A DNA stretch of 64,000 nt from CAWCFV01 sp963794995 (GCA_963794995.1 CAWCFV010000002.1:310001-374000); one strand, 5' to 3'. Counted from the first letter of the stretch, positions 50,023 to 60,463 are shown. The notes: a model not told the origin generated them from the sequence alone. Made by a program: numbers and translations.

Positions 50023-50879
50023 CGGGTCGGCTCCGGGCGTCCGTACCGGCCGGTGAGCAGGCGCCAGAGCCGGGACGAGGGGACGGCTGCCGGCCGCGGG
50101 GTCACCAGCAGCACGATGCCGAGCAGGGCGGCCACGACCACCGCGTCGACCCAGTAGTGGTTCGCGGTGACGACCACGACTGCGGTCGTGATCAGGGGGT
50201 GGGCGACGACGACCCACCGCCAGCGGCTGCGCGCGGTGCGCACCACGACCACCGCGATGAGCAGCGCCCAGCCCACGTGCAGGCTCGGCATCGCCGCGAA
50301 CTGGTTGGCCACCGAGGCGGCGTCGCCGCTGTAGGCGGAAGGTCCGAAGGCGGCCATCGTGTCGAGGAAGCCGAGGCTGGACAGCATCCGCGGCGGCGCC
50401 AGCGGCATGACCACGTGCAGGACCATCGCGAAGCCGGTCAGCGTGATGATCAGCCGGCGGGCCCAGCGGTACTCGGCGGGCGGCCGGCGCAGCCACCCCC
50501 ACGCCAGGAAGGCCAGCGTCACGGGGAAGTGGACGGCCACGTAGTACCAGTTGGCCGCCTTGAGCAGGTCCGGCCACTGCAGCGCCCAGTCCTGCAGTAT
50601 CTCCTCGTCGGGCAGCCCGATCAGCCGCTCGACGTCCCAGACCTGCCAGGCGTTGGCGATGGCGAGGTCGTCCTGGCCGGTGATGGCGAGCCGCCCGAGG
50701 CGGTAGACGAGGAACAGGACCACGAGCAGCAGGACCTCGCGGACCAGCCCGGGTCGCCGTGACCGGATCGCCCCGGGGCGCGCCTGGACGGTCTGCTGGC
50801 GCTCGCCCCCGGCGAGCGGCACCGGACTGCACCGCACCCGCACAGACTCCCACGGATGACCGACAGTTGTCCCCTCCAC
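49863..50879 (-). CDS. PAP2-family membrane phosphatase / inositolphosphotransferase-like
   Basis: Integral membrane protein of up to 338 residues with about six helices (LLLVVLFLVYRLGRLAI, NWYYVAVHFPVTLAFLAWGW, LLIAVVVVRTARS, VDAVVVAALLGIVLLV). The PAP2 catalytic motifs are MPLAPPRML, FAAMPSLHVGWALLI and ANHYWVDAVV, as in the Aur1/Ipt1-type group that moves or removes lipid-linked phosphates. The start is uncertain: GTG 50879 is the longest, and GTGs near 50843 are possible. The last ~50 residues lie antisense to rskA and look unlike a folded domain. Confidence 0.78.
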   Translation of the reverse strand: MEGTTVGHPWESVRVRCSPVPLAGGERQQTVQARPGAIRSRRPGLVREVLLLVVLFLVYRLGRLAITGQDDLAIANAWQVWDVERLIGLPDEEILQDWALQWPDLLKAANWYYVAVHFPVTLAFLAWGWLRRPPAEYRWARRLIITLTGFAMVLHVVMPLAPPRMLSSLGFLDTMAAFGPSAYSGDAASVANQFAAMPSLHVGWALLIAVVVVRTARSRWRWVVVAHPLITTAVVVVTANHYWVDAVVVAALLGIVLLVTPRPAAVPSSRLWRLLTGRYGRPEPTRQAIATRNTGALVGWSEPDSGSTVTPMASSGPSASTRPVTSPPRPRTPADVDS

Positions 50880-50915
50880 CGCGCGTCGGCGCCCCAGGGT
50901 CGGCCTGCCGGCGGC

Positions 50916-51944
50916 CTAGCCGACGTGGTCGACCGCGAGGCCGAACAGCCCCGGGAACGCCGAGGCCGAGGGCACCAGGCGGGCCCGCAGGGCCGGCCGG
51001 GAGGCCACGCCCACCAGCGCCGAGGCCGACCACCGGTACCTGCGGGTCGCCCTCCGCCAGGCGCGCGGGTAGGTCTCGGGCCGGCCGGCGGCGATCGCCT
51101 CCACCGCGGCGCGTGCGGTCGCCAGACCGACCGCCACCCCCTCGCCGGTGAGGGCGTCGACGTAGCCGGCAGCGTCCCCGACCAGCAGCACCCGCCCGGC
51201 CACCTGGCTGCCGGCCGCCTGGCGCAACGGTCCGGCGCCGCGCACGTCGCTGACGGCCTCGGCGCCGCGCAGCCGGGCCGCCAGGGCCGGGAAGTCGCCC
51301 AGCAGCTCGGCGAAGGGCGCCCGGTGGGCCTCCCCCACGAGCAGGGCCACCCCGACCACGTCGTCGGCGACCGGTGTCACGTAGGCCTCGGCGCGGGGGG
51401 CCCAGTGCACCTCGACGTGCCGCGACCACGGGACCACGGCGAAGTGCCGGCGCAGGCCGTAGCGGCGCGGCCCGGGCACCGGCCGGTCCAGGCCGAGCGA
51501 CCGCCGGACCGGTGAGTGCAGCCCGTCGGCAGCGAGCAGCCAGCCGGCTCGCAGCCCGGCCGCGGTGACCCCCGCGTCGTCCTGCCCGACCTCGCTCACG
51601 CTGCCGTGGACCCGTTGCACCCCGGCGGCCTCCGCCCGCTCGGCCAGCGCCGCGTGCAGGGTGGTGCGGCGGACGCCGAGACCGGGCCCGGCGCGGAAGT
51701 CGGCCGCCACGGACCGGCCGCAGCCGAGGTAGCGGATCCCGTCGAAGGGCCGCCCGTCCGGCCGCACCCCGAGAGCGGACAGGGCAGCGACCGCGGCCGG
51801 CATCAGGCCCTCGCCGCAGGCCTTCTCGACCGGGTCGGACCGCGGCTCGACGACCGCGACCGACATCCCCGCCGCCCGCGCGTGCAGCGCCGCGGCCAGG
51901 CCGACCGGCCCGGCGCCGGCGACCAGCACGTCGACGTCGCGCAC
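50916..51944 (-). CDS. FAD-dependent oxidoreductase (geranylgeranyl-reductase-like)
   Basis: FAD-binding monooxygenase/reductase of 342 residues. The N-terminal Rossmann motif is VLVAGAGPVGLAAALHARAA, then EPRSDPVEKACGEGLMPAAV (the family's CGEG loop). The second FAD motif is AGRVLLVGDAAGYVDALTGE, followed by GVAVGLATARAAVEA. It starts one base after the stop of the ICMT-like gene and is the third gene of the polyketide cluster. It likely oxidises the type III polyketide product. Confidence 0.86.
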   Translation of the reverse strand: MRDVDVLVAGAGPVGLAAALHARAAGMSVAVVEPRSDPVEKACGEGLMPAAVAALSALGVRPDGRPFDGIRYLGCGRSVAADFRAGPGLGVRRTTLHAALAERAEAAGVQRVHGSVSEVGQDDAGVTAAGLRAGWLLAADGLHSPVRRSLGLDRPVPGPRRYGLRRHFAVVPWSRHVEVHWAPRAEAYVTPVADDVVGVALLVGEAHRAPFAELLGDFPALAARLRGAEAVSDVRGAGPLRQAAGSQVAGRVLLVGDAAGYVDALTGEGVAVGLATARAAVEAIAAGRPETYPRAWRRATRRYRWSASALVGVASRPALRARLVPSASAFPGLFGLAVDHVG

Positions 51945-51945
51945 G

Positions 51946-52476
51946 TCAGCCGGCCGTGGCGGCCAGTGCGGCCAGGGCCCGCTCCTCGGTCCGGATCCGC
52001 ACGCGCAGCAGCAACGCGTTCGCCACCGTGAACACGCCGGCCGTGACCCACGCACCGTGCACCAGCGGGAGCGCGACGCCCTCGAGCACCACCGCGAGGT
52101 AGTTGGGGTGCCGCAGCCACCGGTACGGCCCGCTCGTGACGGCGGACAGGCCCGGCACGACGACGACGCGGGTGCACCACTGCCGCCCCAGGGTCGCGAT
52201 GCACCACCAGCGCAGTCCCTGGGCGGCCAGGACGACGGCGAGCATCGGCAGCCCGAGCCAGGCGGCGTACGGACGGTCGAGCAGCAGCACCTCCACCAGC
52301 GCGCCGACGAGCAGCCCGGTGTGCAGCACGACCATGGCCGGGTAGTGCCCGGCCCCGGTCTCCAGCCCGCCGCGCGCCAGGGACCATCGGCGGTTGCGCT
52401 CGCTCACGACCAGCTCGACGACCCGCTCGGCCCCGACGGCGAGCACGAGCCCCAGGAACAGCGCCTGGCTGGTCAC
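51946..52476 (-). CDS. Isoprenylcysteine carboxyl methyltransferase-family protein
   Basis: Membrane methyltransferase of 176 residues with four or five helices. The family's C-terminal SAM-binding motif is readable: VTSGPYRWLRHPNYLAVVLE, followed by EERALAALA. Upstream, LRWWCIATLGRQWCTRVVVV is also typical. GTG 52476 overlaps the stop of the ketosynthase gene. Such genes are regular partners of type III polyketide synthases in actinobacteria, where they are thought to O-methylate the phenolic lipid. Confidence 0.86.
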   Translation of the reverse strand: MTSQALFLGLVLAVGAERVVELVVSERNRRWSLARGGLETGAGHYPAMVVLHTGLLVGALVEVLLLDRPYAAWLGLPMLAVVLAAQGLRWWCIATLGRQWCTRVVVVPGLSAVTSGPYRWLRHPNYLAVVLEGVALPLVHGAWVTAGVFTVANALLLRVRIRTEERALAALAATAG

Positions 52477-53561
52477 CACCGCAGCAGCACCAGCTCGGAG
52501 CAGAAGCCCGGACCCATCGCCAGCAGGACCCCCGGCGCCCCGGGTGCGGGAGCCGGCCCCGAGGGGGCGCCGGAGAGGCTGTCGGAGAGGGTGTCGGCGA
52601 GGACGTGCAGCACCGACGAGGACGAGAGGTTGCCGACCCGTCCCAGCGAGTCCCAGGTCCGGGCGAAGGCCTCGCGCGGCAGGTCGAGCGTGCGCGCCAT
52701 CGCGTCGAGCACCTTGGGGCCGCCGGGATGGGCCACCCAGGTGTCGACGTCGCCGATCTTGAGGTCGTGGTCGGCCAGGAAGGACGCCAGGTCGTCGCCG
52801 AGGTGTTCCTCGACGACCTCGGCGACGCCTGCCGACAGGACGATCCGGAAGCCCCCGGACCCCACGTCCCAGCCCATCACCCGCTCGGTGCCCGGGTACA
52901 TCCGGCTGCGGGAGGCGACGACGTGCGGCCCCGGGAGGCCGAGGGAGGCAGACCTCCGCTCGCCCACCATCACCACCGCCGCGGCGCCGTCGCCGAAGAG
53001 CCCGCTGCCGACCAGGTTGGCCATCGACGCGTCGTCCCGCTGGACCGTCAGCGAGCAGAGCTCGACCGAGAGCAGGACGGCCACCGCGTCGGGGTCGCCC
53101 CGCAGCAGGTCGTGCAGCCGGGCCACCCCGGCAGCCCCGGCGACGCAGCCCAGGCCGAACACCGGGATCCGGCGGACGTCGGGACGCAGGCCGAGCACGG
53201 GGACGAGCCGCGCGTCCAGGCTGGGCGCGGCGATTCCGGTGACCGAGGTCGTCACGAGGACGTCGACGTCCTCCGGCACCAGACCTACCTGGTCCAGCGC
53301 GTCGCGGACGGCCTGCGCGCCGAGGTCGGTGCCCACCTCGATCCACGCGTCGTTGGCCGCGCCGAAGTCCGTCAGGCCGGCGTAGGCCTCCAGCGGCAGC
53401 GCCAGGTGCCGGTGGTGCACCCCGGTCGCACCGTGCAGCCGGTCGAGGACCGCCCGGTCCGCACCGTCGGGGAGCACGATCGCGGCGAACGCGTCGGTGA
53501 CGTCCTGCTGGGCGTAGCGGTGCCGCGGCAGCGCGGGGGCGACCGCCACCACCTGGCTCAT
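52473..53561 (-). CDS. Type III polyketide synthase (chalcone/alkylresorcinol synthase-like)
   Basis: Homodimeric ketosynthase of 362 residues that condenses an acyl-CoA starter with malonyl-CoA. The catalytic triad is present: C139 in PVFGLGCVAGAAG, H278 in WVAHPGGPK and N311 in RVGNLSSSSVLHV. The closing GPGFCSELVLLRW is the family's GFGPG-like end. ATG 53561 follows a GACGGGGG stretch; GTG 53567 is an alternative. With the methyltransferase and FAD enzyme it forms a three-gene operon, probably for an alkylresorcinol- or pyrone-type lipid. Confidence 0.9.
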   Translation of the reverse strand: MSQVVAVAPALPRHRYAQQDVTDAFAAIVLPDGADRAVLDRLHGATGVHHRHLALPLEAYAGLTDFGAANDAWIEVGTDLGAQAVRDALDQVGLVPEDVDVLVTTSVTGIAAPSLDARLVPVLGLRPDVRRIPVFGLGCVAGAAGVARLHDLLRGDPDAVAVLLSVELCSLTVQRDDASMANLVGSGLFGDGAAAVVMVGERRSASLGLPGPHVVASRSRMYPGTERVMGWDVGSGGFRIVLSAGVAEVVEEHLGDDLASFLADHDLKIGDVDTWVAHPGGPKVLDAMARTLDLPREAFARTWDSLGRVGNLSSSSVLHVLADTLSDSLSGAPSGPAPAPGAPGVLLAMGPGFCSELVLLRW

Positions 53562-53589
53562 CCGCACACCCCCGTCACCGGGGCGTTCG

Positions 53590-53601
53590 GTGCGATCGCA
53601 C
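53590..53601. promoter_or_regulatory. 12-bp palindrome upstream of the polyketide operon
   Basis: Perfect palindrome GTGCGATCGCAC, 29 bases before the ketosynthase ATG. It is well placed for an operator of a dimeric regulator; the regulator is unknown. Confidence 0.35.
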
Positions 53602-53767
53602 TGGTCCGGTCGTCCACAGCACCTCGTTCATTCGGACCCATTGTGCCGACTCCCCCGGGCGAAACCTTCAGTTGGGAGTGCCAGGACCGACACTAGGGGA
53701 GAAGGTAGACGTGACCTGGCTCACACCTGACGCCCCGGTCGACCAGCACCGACGAAAGCCGCAGACC

Positions 53768-53965
53768 ATGTGCTCGCACCAGCCGCAGTGCCCCTCGGCG
53801 GAGGCCCCCGACCGCGAGGCCGCCCACACCCTCGCCTGCCACCCGGAGCAGGGCTGGAGCCTGCTGTGCAACGGCGTCGTGCTCTTCGACGACACCGGTG
53901 AGCTGCTGCCCGACGGCACGGTCATCGGCCCGCACCGCCCCACCGACCACTACGCCGCCGCCTGA
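53768..53965 (+). CDS. DUF5999 family small protein
   Basis: Protein of 65 residues matching the actinobacterial DUF5999 pattern: MCSHQPQCPSAEAPDREAAH, then HPEQGWSLLCNGVVLFDDTG and ELLPDGTVIGPHRP. It has four Cys. There is no signal peptide or membrane segment. ATG 53768 gives the conserved N-terminus; the open frame extends upstream without conservation. The function is unknown. It stands alone between the polyketide operon and gcvP. Confidence 0.82.
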   Translation: MCSHQPQCPSAEAPDREAAHTLACHPEQGWSLLCNGVVLFDDTGELLPDGTVIGPHRPTDHYAAA

Positions 53966-53996
53966 ACCGTCCGGCCGGGCCGCCGCGCCCGTCGCC

Positions 53997-56896
<2,900 letters not shown>

Positions 56897-56969
56897 GGTC
56901 ACTCGGGCCTCCGCCGGGGTCGTCGACCGCACACCGGCAGCCGGCCGGCGTACGGTCCCCCTCTGTCGC

Positions 56970-57076
56970 GGGTGCTCCAGAGCTGCCTCGACCGCGTGGT
57001 CCTGGGTGCCTGAGAGGTTCCGGGGAGGTTGCCCCTTCGGCGCCGCACCGAGTGGCTGGTGCGGTCTCTCCCACGC
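56970..57076 (-). ncRNA. Glycine riboswitch (single aptamer) upstream of gcvP
   Basis: On the minus strand the conserved segments occur in order: GGGAGAGACC (57072-57063), GCGCCGAAGGGGCAA (57043-57029), CCTCTCAGGCA (57017-57007), AGGACC and CTCTGGAG (56982-56975). These are the hallmarks of the glycine aptamer, with flanking sequences able to form the P1 and P3 stems. Only one aptamer is evident. It lies between the promoter and gcvP, so glycine would turn the operon on. Confidence 0.88.
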
Positions 57077-57094
57077 GGGTTCGTGAGCAGGCTC

Positions 57095-57100
57095 ACCCTA
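57095..57100 (-). promoter_or_regulatory. -10 box of the gcvP transcript
   Basis: TAGGGT on the minus strand, about 20 bases before the first conserved riboswitch segment, so the transcript starts just before the aptamer. Confidence 0.45.
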
Positions 57101-57114
57101 CCCCGGGGCGGGCC

Positions 57115-57744
57115 TCAGCCGGTCTGGCGGGCCGCGCGTCGGGCGGAGAGCTCGTCGGTGCCCGAGGACGACCCGTCGGCCCCGTGAACACCGTCGCCAC
57201 CGTCGGCCCGCTCCCCCGGCATCTCTGCCAGGGAGCCCTCGACCTCGCGCCACACGCGCCCGACGGCGATCCCGAACACGCCCTGGCCGCCCTGCACCAG
57301 GTCGACGACCTCGTCGGCGGAGGTGCACTCGTAGACGCTGGCGCCGTCGCTCATCAGGGTGATCTGGGCCAGGTCGTCGACCCCGCGCTCGCGCAGGTGG
57401 GCCACCGCGGTGCGGATGTTCTGCAGCGAGACCCCGGTGTCGAGCAGCCGCTTGACCACCTTGAGCACCAGGATGTCGCGGAAGCTGTAGAGCCGCTGGC
57501 TGCCCGACCCGGCGGCGCCGCGGATGCCGGGCTCGACCAGCCCGGTGCGCGCCCAGTAGTCCAGCTGCCGGTAGGTGATGCCGGCCGCCGAGCAGGCGGT
57601 CGGACCCCGGTAGCCCATGTCCTCGGGCAGCACCGGCAGGTCGTCGGTGAACAGCAGCCCCTGCTGACCGGCCTGGGCCCGGGCCCGCTCGTGGGCGACC
57701 GGGTCGCGCCCGGGCGCGCCGCTGGTGGAGCCGTTGTCGCTCAC
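57115..57744 (-). CDS. MerR family regulator (ResR/McdR, Rv1830-like)
   Basis: MerR-type regulator of 209 residues. After an N-terminal extension (QQGLLFTDDLPVLPEDMGYR) the winged helix reads GPTACSAAGITYRQLDYWAR and RGAAGSGSQRLYSFRDILVL. Helical dimerisation follows (KVVKRLLDTGVSLQNIRTAV) with an acidic Gly/Asp-rich tail. Position next to DUF151 and the FtsR-like gene equals Rv1830, reported to control cell division and antibiotic resilience in M. tuberculosis. A 22-base inverted repeat 70 bases upstream is a likely autoregulatory site. Confidence 0.88.
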   Translation of the reverse strand: MSDNGSTSGAPGRDPVAHERARAQAGQQGLLFTDDLPVLPEDMGYRGPTACSAAGITYRQLDYWARTGLVEPGIRGAAGSGSQRLYSFRDILVLKVVKRLLDTGVSLQNIRTAVAHLRERGVDDLAQITLMSDGASVYECTSADEVVDLVQGGQGVFGIAVGRVWREVEGSLAEMPGERADGGDGVHGADGSSSGTDELSARRAARQTG

Positions 57745-57813
57745 GCGGACCTCCGTCTCACGCCCCGGGGGGAAGAACCGTCTCGCCCTCGGGGGGCCAG
57801 CAGGTCCGGGCGG

Positions 57814-57887
57814 GTAGTTCCATCGGTGGAACTACACCAGGGGCGTTTCCTGCTGGTGACGGTACGGCCCGACCGTCGGGCGGTCAA
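57814..57887 (-). promoter_or_regulatory. Promoter and MerR-type operator upstream of the ResR-like gene
   Basis: Minus strand: -35 TTGACC (57887-57882), 17 bases, -10 TACCGT (57864-57859). Downstream of it a perfect inverted repeat, GTAGTTCCA (57814-57822) and TGGAACTAC (57827-57835) with a four-base centre. The repeat has the symmetry of a MerR dimer site but lies after the promoter, so binding there would repress. Confidence 0.6.
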
Positions 57888-57934
57888 CGACGCCGCGCCC
57901 GTGTCGGGGCAAACTCTGCACCTCCGGTAGAGGG

Positions 57935-58426
57935 TCAGCTGGCCGGGGGCTCCTGCGGGGCGGGGCCCTCGAAGTCCTCGGGAGAGATCTGGTCGAGGAA
58001 CTCGCGGAACTTCTCCACCTCGTCCTCCTGCTCGTCCGGGATGCTGATGCCGGCCTCGGCGAGCACCTCGTCGGAGCCGAAGATGGGGGTGGCGGTGCGC
58101 AGCGCGACCGCGATGGCGTCGGACGGGCGGGCGCTGACCTCCATCCCGGAGGCGAAGACCATCTCGGCGTAGAAGACGCCGTCGCGCAGCGCCGTGATCC
58201 GCACCTGCGTGAGCTGCTGGCCGGCGGCCTCGAGCAGGTCGCGGATCAGGTCGTGGGTGAGCGGGCGCGGCGGGACCACACCCTGCTGGGCGAACGCGAT
58301 CGCGGTGGCCTCGCCGGCGCCGATCCAGATCGGCAGGTAGCGCTCGCCGCCGGACTCCTTGAGCAGGACGATCGGCTGGTTCGACGGCATCTCGACCCGC
58401 ACCCCTACGACGTCCAGCTCGTTCAC
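57935..58426 (-). CDS. Bifunctional nuclease domain protein (DUF151, Rv1829-like)
   Basis: Protein of 163 residues of the bifunctional nuclease (BFN/DUF151) family: NELDVVGVRVEMPSNQPIVL, RYLPIWIGAGEATAIAFAQQ, PLTHDLIRDLLEAAGQQLTQ, GVFYAEMVFASGMEVSARPS and DAIAVALRTATPIF. An acidic C-terminal tail follows (EQEDEVEKFREFLDQISPED). A TAGGGT box ends seven bases before GTG 58426 and decides for this start over GTG 58435. Plant homologues have nuclease activity; the role in actinobacteria is unclear. Confidence 0.88.
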   Translation of the reverse strand: MNELDVVGVRVEMPSNQPIVLLKESGGERYLPIWIGAGEATAIAFAQQGVVPPRPLTHDLIRDLLEAAGQQLTQVRITALRDGVFYAEMVFASGMEVSARPSDAIAVALRTATPIFGSDEVLAEAGISIPDEQEDEVEKFREFLDQISPEDFEGPAPQEPPAS

Positions 58427-58433
58427 GTCGCCC

Positions 58434-58439
58434 ACCCTA
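58434..58439 (-). promoter_or_regulatory. -10 box of the DUF151 gene (leaderless)
   Basis: TAGGGT on the minus strand followed by seven bases and GTG 58426. Confidence 0.45.
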
Positions 58440-58445
58440 CCCGCG

Positions 58446-58502
58446 GGACCGCCGCCCGCCGAGCGGCGCCGGGACGCATCCCGCGACGCCCGCGGGCGGT
58501 CC
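58446..58502 (-). terminator. Terminator-like structure after the ftsR gene
   Basis: GGACCGCC at 58446-58453 and GGCGGTCC at 58495-58502 can pair, with further GC-rich pairing inside the loop. It starts two bases after the ftsR stop and ends before the DUF151 promoter. Confidence 0.4.
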
Positions 58503-58503
58503 G

Positions 58504-59250
58504 TCAGCGGCCGGTGACGTCGCGCAGACGGGACCGGACGAGGGCGGTGTGCAGGCGCAGGGACAGCGCCCCCATCTCGCGCGCGACCTCCTCGGCGCGG
58601 GCCCTCGCCTGCGGGTCGCGCTGCCGGAGCAGCGGCCCCACGACCTGGCCGACGAGGTCGACCTCGCGGTCGGCGGCGGTGCGGAACGACCGCAGGTGCC
58701 GCGGCTCGAGGCCGTAGTCGGCCAGCTGTGCGACGGCCGTCGCGATGACCAGGGCGTCCGCGTCGAAGTGCTCGACCGCGCCGGCCCGGCCACGCAGCGG
58801 CGCCACCAGCCCGTACCCCTCGATCTCGGCCAGCAGCTCGGCGTCGATCTTCGCGGCGACCTGCAGCTCCTCGCGGGAGAGCCGTAGCTCGCTGGCGCTG
58901 CCCAGCGCCCGGGGGCCGGGCGCCCAGTCCGGGCGGCCGGCGCCGGCCGGCGGCTGCGGCCGGCCCCCCGGTGTCACCGGCGGCTCGAGCCCGCGGTCGA
59001 GGGCGTCCAGGTGCTCCTTGATCACCCGCAGCGGCAGGTAGTGGTCGCGCTGGGTGGCCAGGACGTAGTGCAGCCGGGCGACGTCGGCGTGGCTGAACTT
59101 GCGGTAGCCCGACGGTGTCCGGGCCGGCTCGACGAGACCTTCGGACTCGAGGAACCTGATCTTGGAGATCGTGACGTCGGGGAAGTCGGCGCGCAGCTGC
59201 GTCAGCACCTCCCCGATGCTCATCAGCGACCGGGAGGGAACGGCGCTCAT
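58504..59250 (-). CDS. ftsR: MerR family regulator FtsR (Rv1828-like)
   Basis: MerR-type regulator of 248 residues. The winged helix is SLMSIGEVLTQLRADFPDVT, ISKIRFLESEGLVEPARTPS and GYRKFSHADVARLHYVLATQ. A linker rich in Pro/Gly follows, then a helical C-terminal domain (LRLSREELQVAAKIDAELLA, VRSRLRDVTGR). Gene order next to garA equals Rv1828, and the Corynebacterium homologue FtsR activates ftsZ. ATG 59250 is chosen over upstream in-frame codons because it gives SAVPSRSLMSIGEVL. It starts 11 bases after garA ends. Confidence 0.9.
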   Translation of the reverse strand: MSAVPSRSLMSIGEVLTQLRADFPDVTISKIRFLESEGLVEPARTPSGYRKFSHADVARLHYVLATQRDHYLPLRVIKEHLDALDRGLEPPVTPGGRPQPPAGAGRPDWAPGPRALGSASELRLSREELQVAAKIDAELLAEIEGYGLVAPLRGRAGAVEHFDADALVIATAVAQLADYGLEPRHLRSFRTAADREVDLVGQVVGPLLRQRDPQARARAEEVAREMGALSLRLHTALVRSRLRDVTGR

Positions 59251-59260
59251 CGGCGAGCGC

Positions 59261-59791
59261 TCACCCGTGCCCCCCGCCGGCGCTCGGGTAGAAGACCAGC
59301 CGGTACTTGCCGACCTGGACCTCGTCACCGCCCGCCAGGGTGGCCTCGTCGATGCGCTCGCGGTTGACGTAGGTGCCGTTGAGGGAGCCGACGTCGCGGA
59401 CGTGGTAGCCGCTGTCGCCGCGGACGAACTCCGCGTGGCGCCGGGACACCGTCACGTCGTCGAGGAAGATGTCCGACGACGGGTGCCGGCCGGCGGTGGT
59501 GGTGTCCGAGTCGAGCAGGAACCGGCTGCCGCTGTTGGGCCCGCGGCGGACCACGAGCAGCGCGGAGCCGGTGGGCAGGGCGTCGACGGCGGCCTGGTCG
59601 GCGGTCGAGAGCGCCTCGGAGCGCTCCTTCTCCTTCTCCTCCCCCGGCTCGAATCCCTCGTTGATCGTGATCGTCGACGTCTCGCCGGGCGAGGCGGCGG
59701 CCGGGGTCGCCGGCTTGAGCGCCGCGCCGCAGCTGCTGCAGAAGCGCGCGTCGTCGGTGTTGCTGTGCCCGCACTGGGTGCAGAAGGGCAT
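59261..59791 (-). CDS. garA: FHA-domain regulator GarA with an N-terminal zinc ribbon
   Basis: FHA-domain regulator of 2-oxoglutarate and glutamate metabolism. In mycobacteria it is phosphorylated by PknB/PknG on an N-terminal Thr motif and then folds on itself. Here 176 residues: a double CxxC ribbon first (PFCTQCGHSNTDDARFCSSC), then the Thr-rich GETSTITINEGFEPGEEKEK that matches the phosphorylation motif, then the FHA domain (AGRHPSSDIFLDDVTVSRRH, VRDVGSLNGTYVNRERID). The ribbon is an addition relative to M. tuberculosis GarA. ATG 59791 has a GAGGGAGG site. Confidence 0.92.
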   Translation of the reverse strand: MPFCTQCGHSNTDDARFCSSCGAALKPATPAAASPGETSTITINEGFEPGEEKEKERSEALSTADQAAVDALPTGSALLVVRRGPNSGSRFLLDSDTTTAGRHPSSDIFLDDVTVSRRHAEFVRGDSGYHVRDVGSLNGTYVNRERIDEATLAGGDEVQVGKYRLVFYPSAGGGHG

Positions 59792-59945
59792 CGGGCTGCC
59801 TCCCTCGCCCTGGTGGGGCGGGTGCCGCCGTCCATGAGGCTGGACGGTCTCGGGCGGACGGTGGGCGGTCGGGCGTGTGGCTGTCGGACGGTCGGACCGC
59901 CCTCGCCCCCAGGCTACGACCCGACGGTGAAGGCCGGAGCACACC

Positions 59946-59968
59946 GGGTGAAGTGTCGACCTTCACCC
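59946..59968. promoter_or_regulatory. Inverted repeat downstream of the garA promoter
   Basis: GGGTGAAG at 59946-59953 and CTTCACCC at 59961-59968, perfect 8-base arms with a seven-base centre (TGTCGAC). A further half-site GGTGAAGG lies at about 59928. It is a possible operator about 30 bases after the -10 box. Confidence 0.4.
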
Positions 59969-59996
59969 CAGGTCGAGGCGAGGGTGCCGATCCAGG

Positions 59997-60025
59997 AACC
60001 TACGGGCCGCCCGCGACCGGGTCAA
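59997..60025 (-). promoter_or_regulatory. garA promoter
   Basis: Minus strand: -35 TTGACC (60025-60020), 17 bases, -10 TAGGTT (60002-59997). This is one of the best vegetative promoters in the window. Confidence 0.55.
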
Positions 60026-60061
60026 CCGGTGCGGCAGAACAGCCGACCGGACGTCACCCGG

Positions 60062-60463
60062 TCAGGCGCCCAGGGCCGCCTGGTAGCCCGCGGCGTCCAG
60101 GAGCGCGTCCGCGGCGGCCGGGTCGTCGGGCCGGATGGTGAGCATCCAGCCGTCGCCGTACGGGTCGGAGTTGACCAGCTCGGGGGACGCGTCGAGGGCC
60201 TCGTTGCGCTCGACGACCGTCCCGCTGACCGGGGCGAAGAGGTCCGAGACGCTCTTGGTCGACTCCACCTCGCCGCAGGTGTCGCCGGCGGCCACCTGGC
60301 TGCCCACCTCCGGGAGGGTGACGAAGACGATGTCGCCCAGGGCGTCCTGCGCGTAGTCGGTGACGCCGATCCGTAGGGTCTCGCCCTCGCCGCGGACCCA
60401 CTCGTGGTCCGTCGTGTACCGCAGGTCCTCCGGGATCACGTGCGCGCCACCCACTGCCTTCAC
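60062..60463 (-). CDS. gcvH: Glycine cleavage system H protein
   Basis: Lipoyl carrier of the glycine cleavage system, 133 residues. IPEDLRYTTDHEWVRGEGET is the conserved start. The lipoylated lysine is in CGEVESTKSVSDLFAPVSG, and the end reads NSDPYGDGWMLTIRP. The GTG at 60463 overlaps the stop of the DUF881 gene (GTGA) and is preferred, although GTG 60439 would give the shorter, more usual N-terminus. It works with GcvP encoded 3.2 kb downstream. Confidence 0.93.
   Translation of the reverse strand: MKAVGGAHVIPEDLRYTTDHEWVRGEGETLRIGVTDYAQDALGDIVFVTLPEVGSQVAAGDTCGEVESTKSVSDLFAPVSGTVVERNEALDASPELVNSDPYGDGWMLTIRPDDPAAADALLDAAGYQAALGA

Larger units (their letters stand above)
59792..60061 (-). 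other. garA promoter region and leader
   Basis: A 270-base gap between gcvH and garA. It contains a promoter (59997-60025), an inverted repeat (59946-59968), and about 200 bases of leader with short stems such as GTCCATGAGGCTGGAC near 59830. No small gene was seen. Confidence 0.4.

Noticed and set aside
56897..57074. N-terminal extension of GcvP from a GTG at 57074
   Set aside because: The stretch is the glycine riboswitch and leader read as codons; the true start is ATG 56896 followed by a frame break.
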